Source of the DNA: Rhodamnia argentea
Lineage: Eukaryota; Streptophyta; Magnoliopsida; Myrtales; Myrtaceae
Direction: 5' to 3'
Assembly (NCBI RefSeq): GCF_020921035.1
Contig: NC_063159.1
Span: 8,658,501 to 8,722,500 of the forward strand
Length of the DNA: 64,000 bases
Shown: positions 42,233-54,150 of the stretch, piece by piece
Numbering within the stretch: position 1 is the stretch's first letter
Layout: each line of letters begins with the position of its first letter
Notes under the pieces: model-generated
What the model saw: the letters and a program-made list of their open reading frames with translations, nothing else
Database searches by the model: none
What the model was told of the DNA's origin: nothing
Program-made: the position numbers and the translations under genes

Positions 42233-43249
42233 TATTTTTTATTTTTGCAAATCGATAGCTGTAAATTTTTTGTCGTGCCCTTCAAAATAATTCTCAATAT
42301 GCTATTGCTATTTTTTTTTTATTGAACTCGTCTCATACAAAAAGACTTATCTAATTACTAAGTTACGACCTAAATTACTGAATTCCCTGTAGCATAAAAT
42401 GTACACGGTATTTTACTAATTTATCTTATTTAGATATTGCAACTAAGTGGATTTGCGAGGTCGGCCCTATTTCAAAATCGAAATAGTCCTAAATGAAAAT
42501 CAAGCCTGTCCCAAGCCCGAGTTGGGTTTCTAAATAGGATTCTCAAAGACATCATATTTTGATATGCGGGAAGCATGAAAACAAATTAATTTATATATTT
42601 TTGCATAATTTGAATTAGTAAGTATCAACTCAATTTGTATTTTTACTTGTATTTTTTGAATAACTAAATATCAACTAAAAGTAAATCGGTACCAAAATAA
42701 TTTAGTGCCTCGTAATCCAACACCCTATTTCGCCAAAACCATCGTCGGCAAAATACCTTTCATCAAAATTGGTTCATTTGATTTATTAAGAAGGGACAGG
42801 TTTCGTGGCAATTTCGGACATGAGTCTCAATGGATCACAAGGAAAGTATGTGCTTCGTTGGAATTTAATATACGACAAAGTGGAAAACACTTTGCCGGAA
42901 TTTAATCGATGATAAAGTGAGATGCCAAATAGACACGATGTCGGAGTTTAATCGATGACTGAGTATTCAAAACTACGTCTAAAGTGCCGGAATTGAAAGG
43001 TACAAGAATGCAAAGTAGCGGAAAAGATAAATTACGAAAAGCAAAGATAAAAATAGGAATGTTGAGTTCTACCATTGATTGGAGGGGTTTTAAAAAGAGT
43101 ATTACTTGGGTTATTTATAGCACTTACAAACGGCGGTTATACATAGCGGCTACCAAATTAGACATAATAATTTTATTTCGGTGCTTCTTGAACAAACAGA
43201 TAAGACATAACCGACCAATGGTTATCTTCGCGTTGGTGGTTATCGAAAG
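42233..43249. other. No gene seen
   Basis: AT-rich DNA with a few short frames. The right part (about 43.1 kb onward) probably already belongs to the LTR of the gypsy remnant. Confidence 0.4.
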
Positions 43250-46200
43250 TTACTTCATGAACTGATAAACAATAATTGACCAATGGTTATCTTCACATCG
43301 GTAGTTATCTTCGTGTCGATTGCTCGCAGTCGCTCCCGATGACTTTACGAGAAACTTCATGACTCTCATAAGTAACTTCACGTTGTGTTGTCGGTGACTT
43401 TACTAACAAGTTGCCGATTCACTTCGAGTTATCGGTAACTCTATTCATTATTGTCCAACGTTTGCTCTTATCGGGTAAGTCTGATACTTGTCGAAAACAA
43501 CCAAAAGTTGGTCACTTTTGAGCGGTAACAAATGCCCTCTAACAGAATTGAATGATTCATGGATCATTCGATTATTTTATATTAAATAATTAGGCGTCAA
43601 CATGTGCCCCTTGTCATTGCCAAATTCAATTTTCCTTTGTTTCATGTTATCTTGGTCAGAATTATCATCCAATATATTTTTGCCACGGAAGCCACATTTT
43701 GTGTAAAAATTTCTTGTGGTCCTCTATCTTTGTCCTTAAGTAGTTGTTTATAGTTAGACATCCTCGTTGTAAATTCAAATAAATTAGCGAAGTTTTGGCC
43801 CTCGAACTTTTCTCTTAGATTGAATTTCAATCCATTGAAAGCCAAATTTGCAAATTCTTTCTCTAAGAGTGAAGTAAAACACTTATGTCTAGCCTTTTTG
43901 AATCGAGCAACAAACCGATTGGCCAACTCATTCTTGTATTGGTATATTGCAGTTAAATCAGAAATCGATACCTTGGGCATTATTCGATAACATTGAGAAT
44001 GTAATTGTTTCTCCATCTTTGCCCAATTACACACCAAATTAGGTAGTAAGTCGATGTACCAGGCAAAATCAGTTTTTGACAAAGACAAAGGAAATAACCT
44101 AAGTCTTAAAAACTCATTTGTCTCTGCTTCTCTGCATTGGGAATCAACGAATATGTTTAATAGTCTGTTGTTCATCTTCGCCAATAAAAATGGCAAATTT
44201 AGGGATTTTAAGGCCTCTTGAATATTGGATCATATCTACCCAATCGGGGTAAGGTTCACGATATACATGCCTAGGAGTCCCCCTTCTAGATCCATCCGTT
44301 GCATTACCAATCCCGTTGTTTGCTGTACGATATGCTGGTCCCTCCGAGGTCTTGCATAAGGAAGACTTGACCAGCCTACCCCACAGGCAGGGATTGCGAC
44401 GTAGGTTAGTTATCCATTGGCATCTGCGGACGGGAAGGCACATATCCTTGATTTAGTGGGGCTGGTATACTAATGTTCATTGGATTCATCAGGCCAACTA
44501 TCCCGGCCGAAGGCGAGACTACGTTGTCGACGGGTCTCGTATTATCATTGTCACCGTTCATCGGCGGTATTAGTGACCTCGAGTTCTCACCATTCGGCAA
44601 TAATATATCCCGATCTGCCGCTCCAATATTATTCGCATTGGTATCATTCTGGACTTGACTAGTTTGATTGGTGGTGCCAGCAAGGCTAATTAAAACCTGG
44701 CAATCAACAATCTTTGGCTTTTGAAGTATCCTTATAGCCGTTTACGGCGCTAGTTGGCTTGAAATCCCACGAATGTTTGATGGAGCAGAAGGGATTGAAG
44801 GAACATGTTGTGTAACCATTTGACTACCCGATATAGAAAGTAGCTGACATGACGGCTGTGGTCTTGACGTTAGTTCGGTCACCACAATAGTGATCATCAT
44901 CCACAGCTCCAAAAAGAGGGCTGTCTCAACTAAGCCCTAGAACCCTAATCAGAAGAGGGCTCCGCCTCCATGTTAAACTCGGGGTCCACTACCTCCCCAT
45001 CCGGTATATCCAAATCCACGGGATCTCAAGAGGGGACAGAAGGGCGCGAATTAGGCGGTCCCTCATGTCTCAAGAGCGGGCCATAGAGCACTCCATGGTC
45101 ATTGAGAAACCAGGCCTGGAAGAGATGCAACACTAGGTGCAGCAAACCTTCCTCGACCCACATCTCAATGACATGTTGCTCCCATATCCACCCCGAGGGC
45201 ACTTCCTCATGGTGGATAATATAAAAATGTTGGTCGGTAGGGCTGCCGAATCGGACCTAGAGCTCTATCACTTGGAACCTGAAATATTAATAACGAGATG
45301 AGAAATAAATCTCGGTGAGTCAACTCCTAAGCCCAGCTAGGACGTTGATTTACTCGGATGTCCTAACAAACAATCACGTCAATAAAGAGCAGATATCTCA
45401 ACCACATGCAAGCTTACCATCTAGAAGTCACACATAATGCAATGCTCTACTCAACTTAACGGTCATATCGGACAAATAACATGCATGACATCATATCAAT
45501 TTTGCATACGCAAGATACCACACGAAATCCATTTATTAACCGGTGACCCACGCGATCGACGTGTTTGGCACACACCACAAGTGTGGCCCCCAACACTATG
45601 ATTGGTAAGACCAGGTATCGTCCCTTACTTTTGGCGACAGTGGTCGAAAGCCATGTATCCAGTCTAACCGGAGCGTCGATTTGTCACAAGCTGCGACCGG
45701 CATCCGACAATTTGTGTGATCCATATGACCGGCACGGGCACGAATTGACATGCATCTTACAAAGTGTGGTTCCGTATGACGGGTTCGGTACGAACTTGTT
45801 AGGTTCCCGTACGGCCGGCACGGTTTATCCTCATCATATGACCATTCGAGCACATCCGATAACCAACCAATTCTTATCTTTTACTATTAGCCGGATGCTT
45901 ATGCGGACGTGCTCAAAGACTCGGTCTAAGGTCATTTTCATGTTAAATCATGCAATTTCATCTCATTTGTGGTCACATGAATGTACAATTTTATCGATTG
46001 ACATTTTAAGCAACTTGGGGCGATTAACCTTCAATCAAACACCCATGACAATCAACAGTCAATATCAGTATTCAAATCCAACAAATCAAGAGATGATTAA
46101 TCAATCGAAGCCAGTCGATTTCTATAACAATTTCTAATCCAAATGACAGCCAATTGTGCGCTCATCTCTAATCTATCGTTCGCTCGTTTGCGATCAATCA

Positions 46201-47348
46201 ACCACAATCAATCAATTCTAATAATCAATTAACAACAGACGACCTAGCTAATCGACCAACTTAACTAATTACGGTCATTTACCTTAAACCAAGTCTCGAG
46301 CTAATCCGACCATAATTAAATTACATAAACATCATAATTAACTAATTAATCTAGTTCCGAACGCAATTAGCATTCTAATCGAGAGTTAGGGGCTAACTTA
46401 CAAATAAAACTAGCTCGGGCGGTCTCGGCGACAACAACGAACTCAGCTCGGCTATGCTCGGCGACGACGATGGGCGACTCGCGGCCAACTCGAACTTCGG
46501 GCTCCCAACTCGGTCAAGGATGGTTCGAGGGATGTGGCGACGCCTCGGGACAGTGGCATGGGACTCGGGGTGGTAGCTTGTGGTAGCCAGTGGCCGGAAT
46601 AGCCACGACTAGAGGCTGTGCAGGGCAGAGCAGGGGCGGCCAGGGCAGAGCAAGGCGTCAGCTTCGGGTTCGGGGGCTTCTCGGGGTTAACTGAAGAAGC
46701 AACGGCTTTGGGGCGACTTGGGACATTGGTGCTCGCTTAGGGGTGGCCTGACGTCATGACGGTGGCAGCTGAAGGCGGCGTAAGGTGTCGGACCTAGGCT
46801 GGACAGACCCTAGGATGCGAGCAGGGGACGCGGGTCAGAACAGGGGGGTCCGGCCGGGGCTGAATCGAGCTCCACAGGTGCTCGCCAGCTTCCAACGGCT
46901 TTGGGAAACGAAGTGGAGTCGAGGACGATGACTGGGGGTGGTCGGCGAGCGACGGATCTGGGCGGAGCAACCACGGTGGCTGAGTAACGCAGAAGCAGGG
47001 CAACAGGCGTTGGGGTCTTCAGGGAGATGTCCGACGGCTCTGTGGCGGCGTACGGTGATTGTGGTGGTGGCTAAGGGTCGGTGGGGGTGACGGAGTGGTG
47101 GTTGGAAGTGGTCGCAAGGGCGGGTGCAGCTTAAAACGCCCACTGAGGCCGAAACAGGGCAGGCGATCTGAGGAAGCTTATGGCGGCCTGCGGGACTACG
47201 GCGATGGCGAGGTGGCGGCGTCTGGCTGGCAGCGAGGAGGTAGTGGAGTCGCTTGGGCTGTTGGCGTCGCATAAGGAAGGCTGAAGAAGGAGGAGGAGGC
47301 GTTTGGTTGCCGGGGGGGCAGTCGTGCGAGTAACAGGGAGGAGGGCAA

Positions 47349-47381
<33 letters not shown>

Positions 47382-48062
47382 CAGGTGGGGGAGTTTACTA
47401 GAGATTTGATTGGTGGGTGGGGTGTGACTAGTGGGGCCCACCTTGGAGGGTCTGAATTTTTCTTGTCTTCTAGTGAATTATGAGGGGCAAAAGAGTAATT
47501 CAATAAATCGGGATTGAACGGATTTTTGGCTCCACCGACTAAGAACAAACTTTGGATTTTCATGGGTTAGGCTTAGTTCGGACTAAGCTTAGGCGCGAGG
47601 ATTAAAAATCCTAAAACTCGACGACTACGATTTTCAAAACCTAATCTAAACCGACTGATGCTTCTGTAATCGTCCAAAATTCGTCACTTACGTCCTTACG
47701 ATACGAAATTTTATACCGACCGAAATTCAATATTAACCTTTTTTATTGAATTCGGTCTCCTTATAAAGGATCTAATTTCCAAGGCGTCACATAAAGTTGC
47801 TTCACGAACCGATAAACAATAACCGACCAGCGGCTATCTTTGCGTCGGTGGTCATCCTCACCTTAGTAGTTATTGTCGTGTCGGTTGCTCGTAGTCGCTC
47901 TCGATGACTTTACGAGAAACTTCATGACTCTCAACCATAACTTCACATTACGTTGTCGGTGACTTTACTAGAAAGTTGCCGATTCCCTTCGAGTTATCGG
48001 TAGCTCCGTTTATTATTGACCAAAGTATACTCTTCTCAGCTAAGTCTGATACTTGCCGATAA
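43250..48062 (-). mobile_element. Ty3/gypsy LTR element remnant, broken, with nested insertion
   Basis: About 250 bp at 43250-43497 recurs in the same orientation at 47793-48062 (shared words GATGACTTTACGAGAAACTT, CTTCGAGTTATCGGTA, TAAGTCTGATACTTG). These look like parts of the two LTRs. Between them, on the minus strand, lies a gag-type region at about 43642-44600 with words such as RFKKARHKCFTSLLE and NLAFNGLKF. The LTR pieces differ clearly, so the element is older than the copia at 38 kb. It is broken, lacks a recognisable pol, and is split by other gypsy-type DNA at about 45.3-47.8 kb. Confidence 0.7.
45330..47787 (-). mobile_element. Long LTR-like segment of a second gypsy element
   Basis: Read on the minus strand it starts TGACGCCTTGGAAATTAG and has a long leader-like GC-rich middle with a CT microsatellite (about 47354-47379 as GA). 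At its far end comes GACTCACCGAGATTTA, then TTTCAGGTTCCAAG, which recalls the leader splice acceptor of some plant chromoviruses. The large open frames on either strand (for example 242 aa at 46835-47563) are low-complexity and not genes. A broken fossil; the family assignment to a Tekay-like lineage is tentative. Confidence 0.45.
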
Positions 48063-49139
48063 CACTTTTGGGTGTCAACACACCCAAAAACCAATTATAT
48101 CTTCTTCTTTTTTCTATGGATTCCGGTTGCCAATTATATCTCAACGGAGTGTGCGGTAAAAAAGGCACCGTCGTTCTTTGTGAATGACGGTGACCTTTAG
48201 CTTAGCAACATCCTTCTTCTTATTGGAGTCGCCAAACATCATTGTAAACATGAATAAGATCGCATCCCCATTTCACCCTTTTAATTTTTCTTGGTTCTTC
48301 TTCTGCGCATCTGTAGCTTACAATATTATGTATGTCCTGAAATGTCAGAAAACTAAGGATGCCCTGTTGGTGCCTATGTAGGTGCTCTGTTCTGCGATTT
48401 TTGCCAATGTGTCTGTATCATCGACTTCAACTTCTAATTGGGCATGCAGAAGAAAACATATAGAACATATGTTAGACAAGTCATTTTTTTCCGAAAAGAC
48501 TGAGCTGCGAGGAGACGAGCTAACCATGCATATATAAGACATTACTAGCAACTGGAATACGTGAGGAGCAAAATGAATGAGCGAAAATGGCTGATGCGCC
48601 GAGTTTTACTTACAGGTAGAAGGACTATATGCATGAGGTGACGGGATAAATTGAAAGTGGGGCCCTCAATAAAATACTCACAACTCAACTCTACTCATGA
48701 ATTTCGACCAAAAAAAAAAAACTCTTTTCATGAAGGTGGAGGAGATCAAAGATGGCTACAATTCATCCATATCAAAATGGTTACGCGACATGTCTATTTA
48801 TAGGCTTGAAATACAACTCTTGATCTACTCTAGAAACATGAATAGATGTGATGTACATCCACAGCATTAACTACACATCGAAATATGAACCGACTCTTTG
48901 AAAGAGTCAACTAATAATGACTATTGAGTACTACACAACAATTAAGGCGAGTCTTGGTTCGTGCATCCTCCAATGATCTTTGAAAACCGACAACACATTC
49001 ACCGAATCTATACCTTGGTAGTTGGTCTATAGTCTCGATATTTATGAATATGGTTTATTTCCACCATGAGGAACCATTTCACTGACTCGCATGTTTGTCC
49101 CCCTCCATCCACAAATCCAACATGTGCTGTCGTGTGGCT
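48063..49139. other. 3' side of the receptor kinase gene
   Basis: No gene is seen. The 3' untranslated region of the lectin receptor kinase should lie at the right end. Short open frames of 65-68 aa on both strands look like chance. Confidence 0.4.
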
Positions 49140-51173
49140 TTAGGAGCCATGGTCCATCTCGCTTAACACAACTATTCCTTGACTACCAGAAGAAGAAGAA
49201 GAGGAAGATGCTATTGTTAGAGCTGGTGGCTGATATAAAGTGGGAGCCTCGTACGCGGCGAGTGGAAGCTCCGGCACGGTGACTTGTAGCTGAAGAAACC
49301 TAATTACTTGTCCTGCTTTTGGCCTGCTCTTGGGATCTGGATGCACACACCACAATCCCACCATCATCAAGCATTCCATTTCCTTCCTATCGAAGCTCGA
49401 ACCGAACTTCTCGTCCGCTGCTTCAAGCACATTTCCAGCAACATAAAGCTGCCAAACCCACTTGTACAGTGGGACATGAAATTCACCGTCCTGATAGGTC
49501 CTCCTACCGCAAGCGATTTCTAGCACCACAACCCCGAAGCTGAACATGTCGGACTCTCTAGTAGCCTTCCGTCCGCTGAGATATTCCGGTGCTAGGTAAC
49601 CATATGTCCCCACCACATCCGTTGTTTGAGTCCTGAATCGGGGGTCCACGAGCTTAGATACACCGAAGTCGCCAAGCTTAGTGTTGAAATCAGTGTCTAG
49701 CAATATGTTGGCTGCTTTTATATCTCTGTGAAGAACGCATTGCTCTAGTTCTTCATGAAGATAATTAAGGGCCGATGCCAGACCTAGAGCTATCCTGTGC
49801 CTTACATCCCAAGGAAGAACTTTTCGACTTCCAAAGAGATGGTTATCAAGGCTACCGTTAGGCATGTATTCATAAACGAGCAAAAATTCACCTTCCTCTC
49901 GACACCATCCAATGAATTGCACCAGATTTCGATGTATGGCGCGGCTTAATATCTTCACTTCATTGATGAAGACCTTCTGGGAATGTTTGGAATCCGTAAA
50001 GATTCTCTTGACAGCAACTTGGCGATCTAAACTGTTCACAAGTCCTTTATAAACATGGCAAGACCCTCCTTGGCCGAGTCTCCGATCCTGTGAGAAGCCA
50101 CTTGTAGCTACAACTAACTCTTGATAAGAGAATTTGAGTGGCAATGCTCTTATCTCTTTGTCAATGTCAGTCCGAGCACAAAGCTCATATTTTTTCCTCA
50201 TTTTGATCACAAATAAGCATGACCCCGCTGAAATAATCAGCAAGAGACTTGCTAAAGCAGTCGTGATTAGCACTAACAACCTATGGATCTTGGAGTTTAC
50301 CGCCTTTGCAGATGTATAGCCCGGTGGAGGGCGCGCAACATCCAAGTTTGAAGTAAACTCCCATGAGTGGATTCTGTGTCTCTCCCCACAGAGGCCATGA
50401 GAAGCTGAAATCCCAATTGCTACCGATTCAGGAAGGACCTCAGCAAGATCGATGGTCTGAGAAAGCGAAGAGTTTTTGTTGTCCAAAGAAACTGGCTCGC
50501 CACCGAACGACCAGAACACGCTAAGATTCTTGCTAGTGGAATTATAGGTTACCACAACATTAGTTGTACTTCCGTTGAGGGATCCAGGATCCCAACTGGA
50601 ATAAACAAGTGAAGAGAGCGAGTTTTCGTTGATTCCGATGTGCTGCCCTGGAGAATCATGATATGCTTGCATGTTTTCATAAGTATCGAACTCAACCATC
50701 ACGATATGGTTCCCAGGCCCGTCATTGAGTGTGCTCGCATTGAACAATCCGAGGTACCCGCCACCCGAGTTGGGTGGGATCGTGAAGCCAGCAGGAGCAA
50801 GAAAGAAGGCAATGCCGTCGCTGTATTTGTCAGGATCGAATGGTTCAATGGTGAAAGAAAAACGGGTAGAGAAGTCTGCTTGTCTCCGGCTAATAGAATC
50901 CCATATATCGACGGGTTTGGAATACTGAACGCGACCTACCTGAAACTCCTGTGGAATGGTGCCTTTGGGGGTGAGATCAGCGGATCCTTCCGCTGGTACC
51001 GCAACTCCTTCATAGAGCATGTCGGAGCTACTTATATCAAAGTGCAGGGGACTGACAAAGCGCACAACATGGTAGCAGACATAGGAGAAGACTATCCAGC
51101 GAGTGCGCAAAGAAAGAGAACAAGAGGTCACACGCTGCGGGCTAGACATGGTTATGGTTGGAATTGCATTCAT
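49140..51173 (-). CDS. L-type lectin-domain receptor-like kinase
   Basis: This is a plasma-membrane receptor kinase of the legume-lectin class (closest in feel to LecRK subgroup IX). It is a single intact exon of 677 aa. Order: a hydrophobic signal region (about 25-41, WIVFSYVCYHVVRF); a legume-type lectin domain (about 42-285) with VEFDTYEN and the downstream HIGINENSL; a membrane span (about 298-323, LLVLITTALASLLLIIS); and a kinase domain (about 355-630). Catalytic residues are in place: VAVKRI lysine, HRDIKAANILL, DFG and GTYGYLAPEY. It is an RD kinase. The glycine loop is odd: LGQGGSCHVYKG, with Cys (codon 50058-50060, residue 372) where the third loop glycine is expected. Two start codons are possible (residues 1 and 9). 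A TATA box lies 70 bp upstream. Ligand and pathway are unknown. Confidence 0.95.
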   Translation of the reverse strand: MNAIPTITMSSPQRVTSCSLSLRTRWIVFSYVCYHVVRFVSPLHFDISSSDMLYEGVAVPAEGSADLTPKGTIPQEFQVGRVQYSKPVDIWDSISRRQADFSTRFSFTIEPFDPDKYSDGIAFFLAPAGFTIPPNSGGGYLGLFNASTLNDGPGNHIVMVEFDTYENMQAYHDSPGQHIGINENSLSSLVYSSWDPGSLNGSTTNVVVTYNSTSKNLSVFWSFGGEPVSLDNKNSSLSQTIDLAEVLPESVAIGISASHGLCGERHRIHSWEFTSNLDVARPPPGYTSAKAVNSKIHRLLVLITTALASLLLIISAGSCLFVIKMRKKYELCARTDIDKEIRALPLKFSYQELVVATSGFSQDRRLGQGGSCHVYKGLVNSLDRQVAVKRIFTDSKHSQKVFINEVKILSRAIHRNLVQFIGWCREEGEFLLVYEYMPNGSLDNHLFGSRKVLPWDVRHRIALGLASALNYLHEELEQCVLHRDIKAANILLDTDFNTKLGDFGVSKLVDPRFRTQTTDVVGTYGYLAPEYLSGRKATRESDMFSFGVVVLEIACGRRTYQDGEFHVPLYKWVWQLYVAGNVLEAADEKFGSSFDRKEMECLMMVGLWCVHPDPKSRPKAGQVIRFLQLQVTVPELPLAAYEAPTLYQPPALTIASSSSSSSGSQGIVVLSEMDHGS

Positions 51174-51242
51174 CGAAGTTTTTTGAGGATGAGGTCCGCG
51201 CTGGTTACTCTACTGCTTGGGATCGGCGCTACACCCCTGTGC

Positions 51243-51248
51243 TTTATA
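51243..51248 (-). promoter_or_regulatory. TATA box of the lectin receptor kinase
   Basis: TATAAA on the minus strand (within CTATAAAGC) lies 70 bp upstream of the first ATG, at a normal spacing for a plant core promoter. Confidence 0.5.
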
Positions 51249-53396
51249 GTGTAACGAACGTTCCTAACAGCAGCTTCGACGCGTTGGATATATTGACAGA
51301 TACTTCGCCGTGTCTGCTAAAGACTCAATATGGACGAGGGACCTTCTTAATCACTGCATACAGTTGCCATCTAGCAAACAAGAAGATGATTACATGAACA
51401 TGGTGCCAAAGTGTATATTTTTCATAACTATATTATGCTTAGGGCCGTCCTAAGAAAGTGACTCCTGCCATTTGTTTAATGTCTTACATGGGGAAAATTA
51501 CAGTACCATCGACGAACCGGAGTTGATTAGCTTGGCAAACCTTGCAGCGGGAAGACAGAGACGGCAGAGATGCAAAGTTTGCGACAAAACCGTGGAGAGA
51601 AAACCAACATTCCATAAGTAAAATGAACGAGCCGGCAAGTTGGATAGATGTTTTTGACTCATTCTTTGTTTGTTTGGCGGAAAATAAGTTGATCTAGGAA
51701 TATCAAATCGATCTACAGAAACCTTAACATTTACCCTAAACACACGACAGAGTTTTGTTCGCTTGCCATTCTTCTGGCTCCAGCGTCATTAGGGCGGCTT
51801 CTTCTTCCACTCTCTCCATCTCTCTCTCATTATCAGATTTTGTTGAGGCCCATATCTCTTTCTGCTCTTATCCAGGTTTGGGTGAGGACAAGATATATGG
51901 GTTTCTTCTTGTTTATCTGCTCTCTACTGTTGGTTCTACATGACTCTGGTTGGAGCTGGAAGATCAAATTGGATCTATGATGCTTGTGATAACAAGCCCA
52001 CTAACTGCTTGCAAAAATTTCTCAATGAAGTCCGGCTTAAAATCACGGCGATCTAGCTATCATCTGCGTGAATCGGAGGCGCATCAATCCAACACGAAAC
52101 AATCATGTGAAGCATACACACCAAGCAATACAACATAAGTGCTGTGGAAAAGAAAATTTGTTCCCAAGCCAAAAACACAAATCGATTTTCTATTTGAAAC
52201 GGCAAAAATCGTTTTCTAACTCATTTTTGGATTTTGGCCGAGTACAGGAAAACACACAATTTTCCTGAAAAATTACTTCTTTAGAACATGTTTTCTAATT
52301 ACATCATAGTGTCCTCGAAACAAGCGAGCCTCAAAGCAATCACGGGTCGTTTTAGGCGGTTCTGTCCCCTTTGATTTTCACAAATTTATGACATGTTGCC
52401 TTAACAACTTCTCGTGTAGACACACACCAGTAAAGGGATCATTTGTGGGTCTACTATACGGTTAAATATGCAAATTGATCATTTGAGTAAACCTTGAGAC
52501 GCTCATCATTTATTTGACACAACATTAAGCGATCAATTTATTCTTGTCGTTATTCTATGAAATTGGTTAATATCGTATGTCAGTTGGAAAACCCATTTAG
52601 GTGTCTGTACCTACGAATTCATGCATGTTTAAGGTTTTTGAAATGTATCAAGCCATAAGAAAAACTAACATAGCCCCAAAATTCATAACATTCGTGTAAC
52701 GATAAGTGCATATACTTGCGTAAACCTTTGTGGGGTCACTCCCAACAGCTCCAAAATTTTTAATTGTTAATTAATGCGTTGTTTAGTATTTGATTATTCT
52801 AATACTTCCTCTCATGCATAAGCTAGACTTTGACCTGAGTCTAGAAGGATTTGAATTCAAAAACCTCATGCTATTATGCCATGTAATTGCGGTGTCACTG
52901 TTAACAGCTCAAAAAGTTAAAATTGTTAGATAAATTTTAACGATATTCCAACAATATATGTCCAAAGCAATCATTTTTCGCTTAAATTTGTCCATTTTTA
53001 TCGGTTATATTCAGTCTTAGTATAATAATTTTTTGGACTACGTTATGACCTAAAATAACGGGGATTCCGTCTTCTCTAAAATTTTCCGCCACCCGGTATA
53101 ATCTTACCACTTCACAGTCCGATGTTAGGCTAGCAAAACTATTTTCAAAGGGGGTTTTTAGCAACCATAGCAACGTCTTCTTATCTTCTACTTATAGTAT
53201 TGGACAAGGAAGCAGAGTTGATAAGGTCAGATTATGCTTTCGAGTTGGGCTATCAAAAGCAATGCATGTCCGAGTACGAAGTCTCTGCCGCTTTGAGAGA
53301 GAACCGTGCTTCAGCGCCTTTCATCTTGATCCCTAAGCACTCCTTTCGCCTTAAAGTATGGGGGTGATTAGTGCTTAATTAAGTTAAGCTAAGCAG
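51249..53396. other. Spacer with no recognised gene
   Basis: AT-rich DNA. A plus-strand stretch at about 53200-53370 stays open for some 55 codons (with AFELGYQKQCMSEYEVSAAL) and looks protein-like in composition, but I cannot place it. Nothing else is supported. Confidence 0.35.
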
Positions 53397-53678
53397 TCAG
53401 CCCCCAAAAAAGTCAAAGTGATTAGGAAGAAATACGGATTGACCCGTTTTGGAAGATTTCGAAATGATTGTGTGAGAGATGAGCAAACCTTGAAACTGTA
53501 CCTTCTTTCTTACTTTAAGATCGTTTGCTACGAAAGCAATGGGCAAGTACGTACTTCGTACCAACGACGTCTGTCGAGGTCTTTTGATGGCTTTTACAAA
53601 TATTGATGAGACGAAGAAATTTGCAAAGGAGGGTCTGGTGGTTATGTACAGGCCGTGCAACTGATCCGATTTATCCAA
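53397..53678 (-). pseudogene. Weakly B3-domain-like 93-aa frame
   Basis: The minus-strand frame contains FFVSSIFVKAIKRPRQ and then STYLPIAFVANDLKVRKKVQ. This recalls the start of a plant B3 DNA-binding domain (hydrophobic strand, then a YLP.xF segment). The rest of a B3 domain is not convincing in any frame. It has no partner exons that I can find. It could be a worn B3 gene piece or chance. Confidence 0.2.
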
Positions 53679-53996
53679 AAGCCGGACCGATCATCCACGA
53701 AAACATGTCCCGTTTTCAGTTCCAATGGAAACAAGTCCGATTCCCTATTCCAAATTTTCGAAATCGATTTTGTGCGAGTAGGTTTCTTTAGTTCTGAGTG
53801 CTTAATCCACCCACCTGCCCAAAATCCGTAAGAGCCTGTTTTATGAAGTTGTAAGAAGATGATTTATCTTTCTTAAATGAGCTTAACTTTCTTGTTACTT
53901 TATAATTTTGTTTGTTTTGTATTAATATTTTACTTTGAGCAGTATTGTTACTCCAACTATTTTATTGCTATTGCTCCTTCTCTTGATTTTTTTGTA

Positions 53997-54150
53997 AATG
54001 AAGCTACCAAAAAAAAAAAAAAAAAAAAAGAAACCTATTCCTACGTAAACCCTAGAGCCGGACCATGACAGGTTCCGGGTTCGAAGTTCCAAAAATTGAG
54101 AATCGGTTCCAATAAAATTGGTTCAGGTTCCAAATCTAGAACTAACCCAC
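53997..54150. repeat. Poly-A run and GGTTCC-rich dispersed repeat
   Basis: An A-rich run of about 20 bp (54009-54029) is followed by GGTTCCGGGTTCGAAGTTCC and AATCGGTTCCAATAAAATTG. Similar words occur, inverted, at about 340-430, so this is likely a dispersed repeat of unknown class. Confidence 0.4.

Noticed and set aside
45565-46137. 190-aa plus-strand open frame
   Set aside because: Antisense within the same LTR-like segment; no domain or codon signal.
46835-47563. 242-aa minus-strand open frame, Pro/Ser/His-rich
   Set aside because: It lies in the GC-rich leader part of a gypsy LTR-like segment, spans a CT microsatellite and has low-complexity composition.
50640-51254. 204-aa plus-strand frame
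   Set aside because: Antisense shadow of the lectin domain of the receptor kinase.
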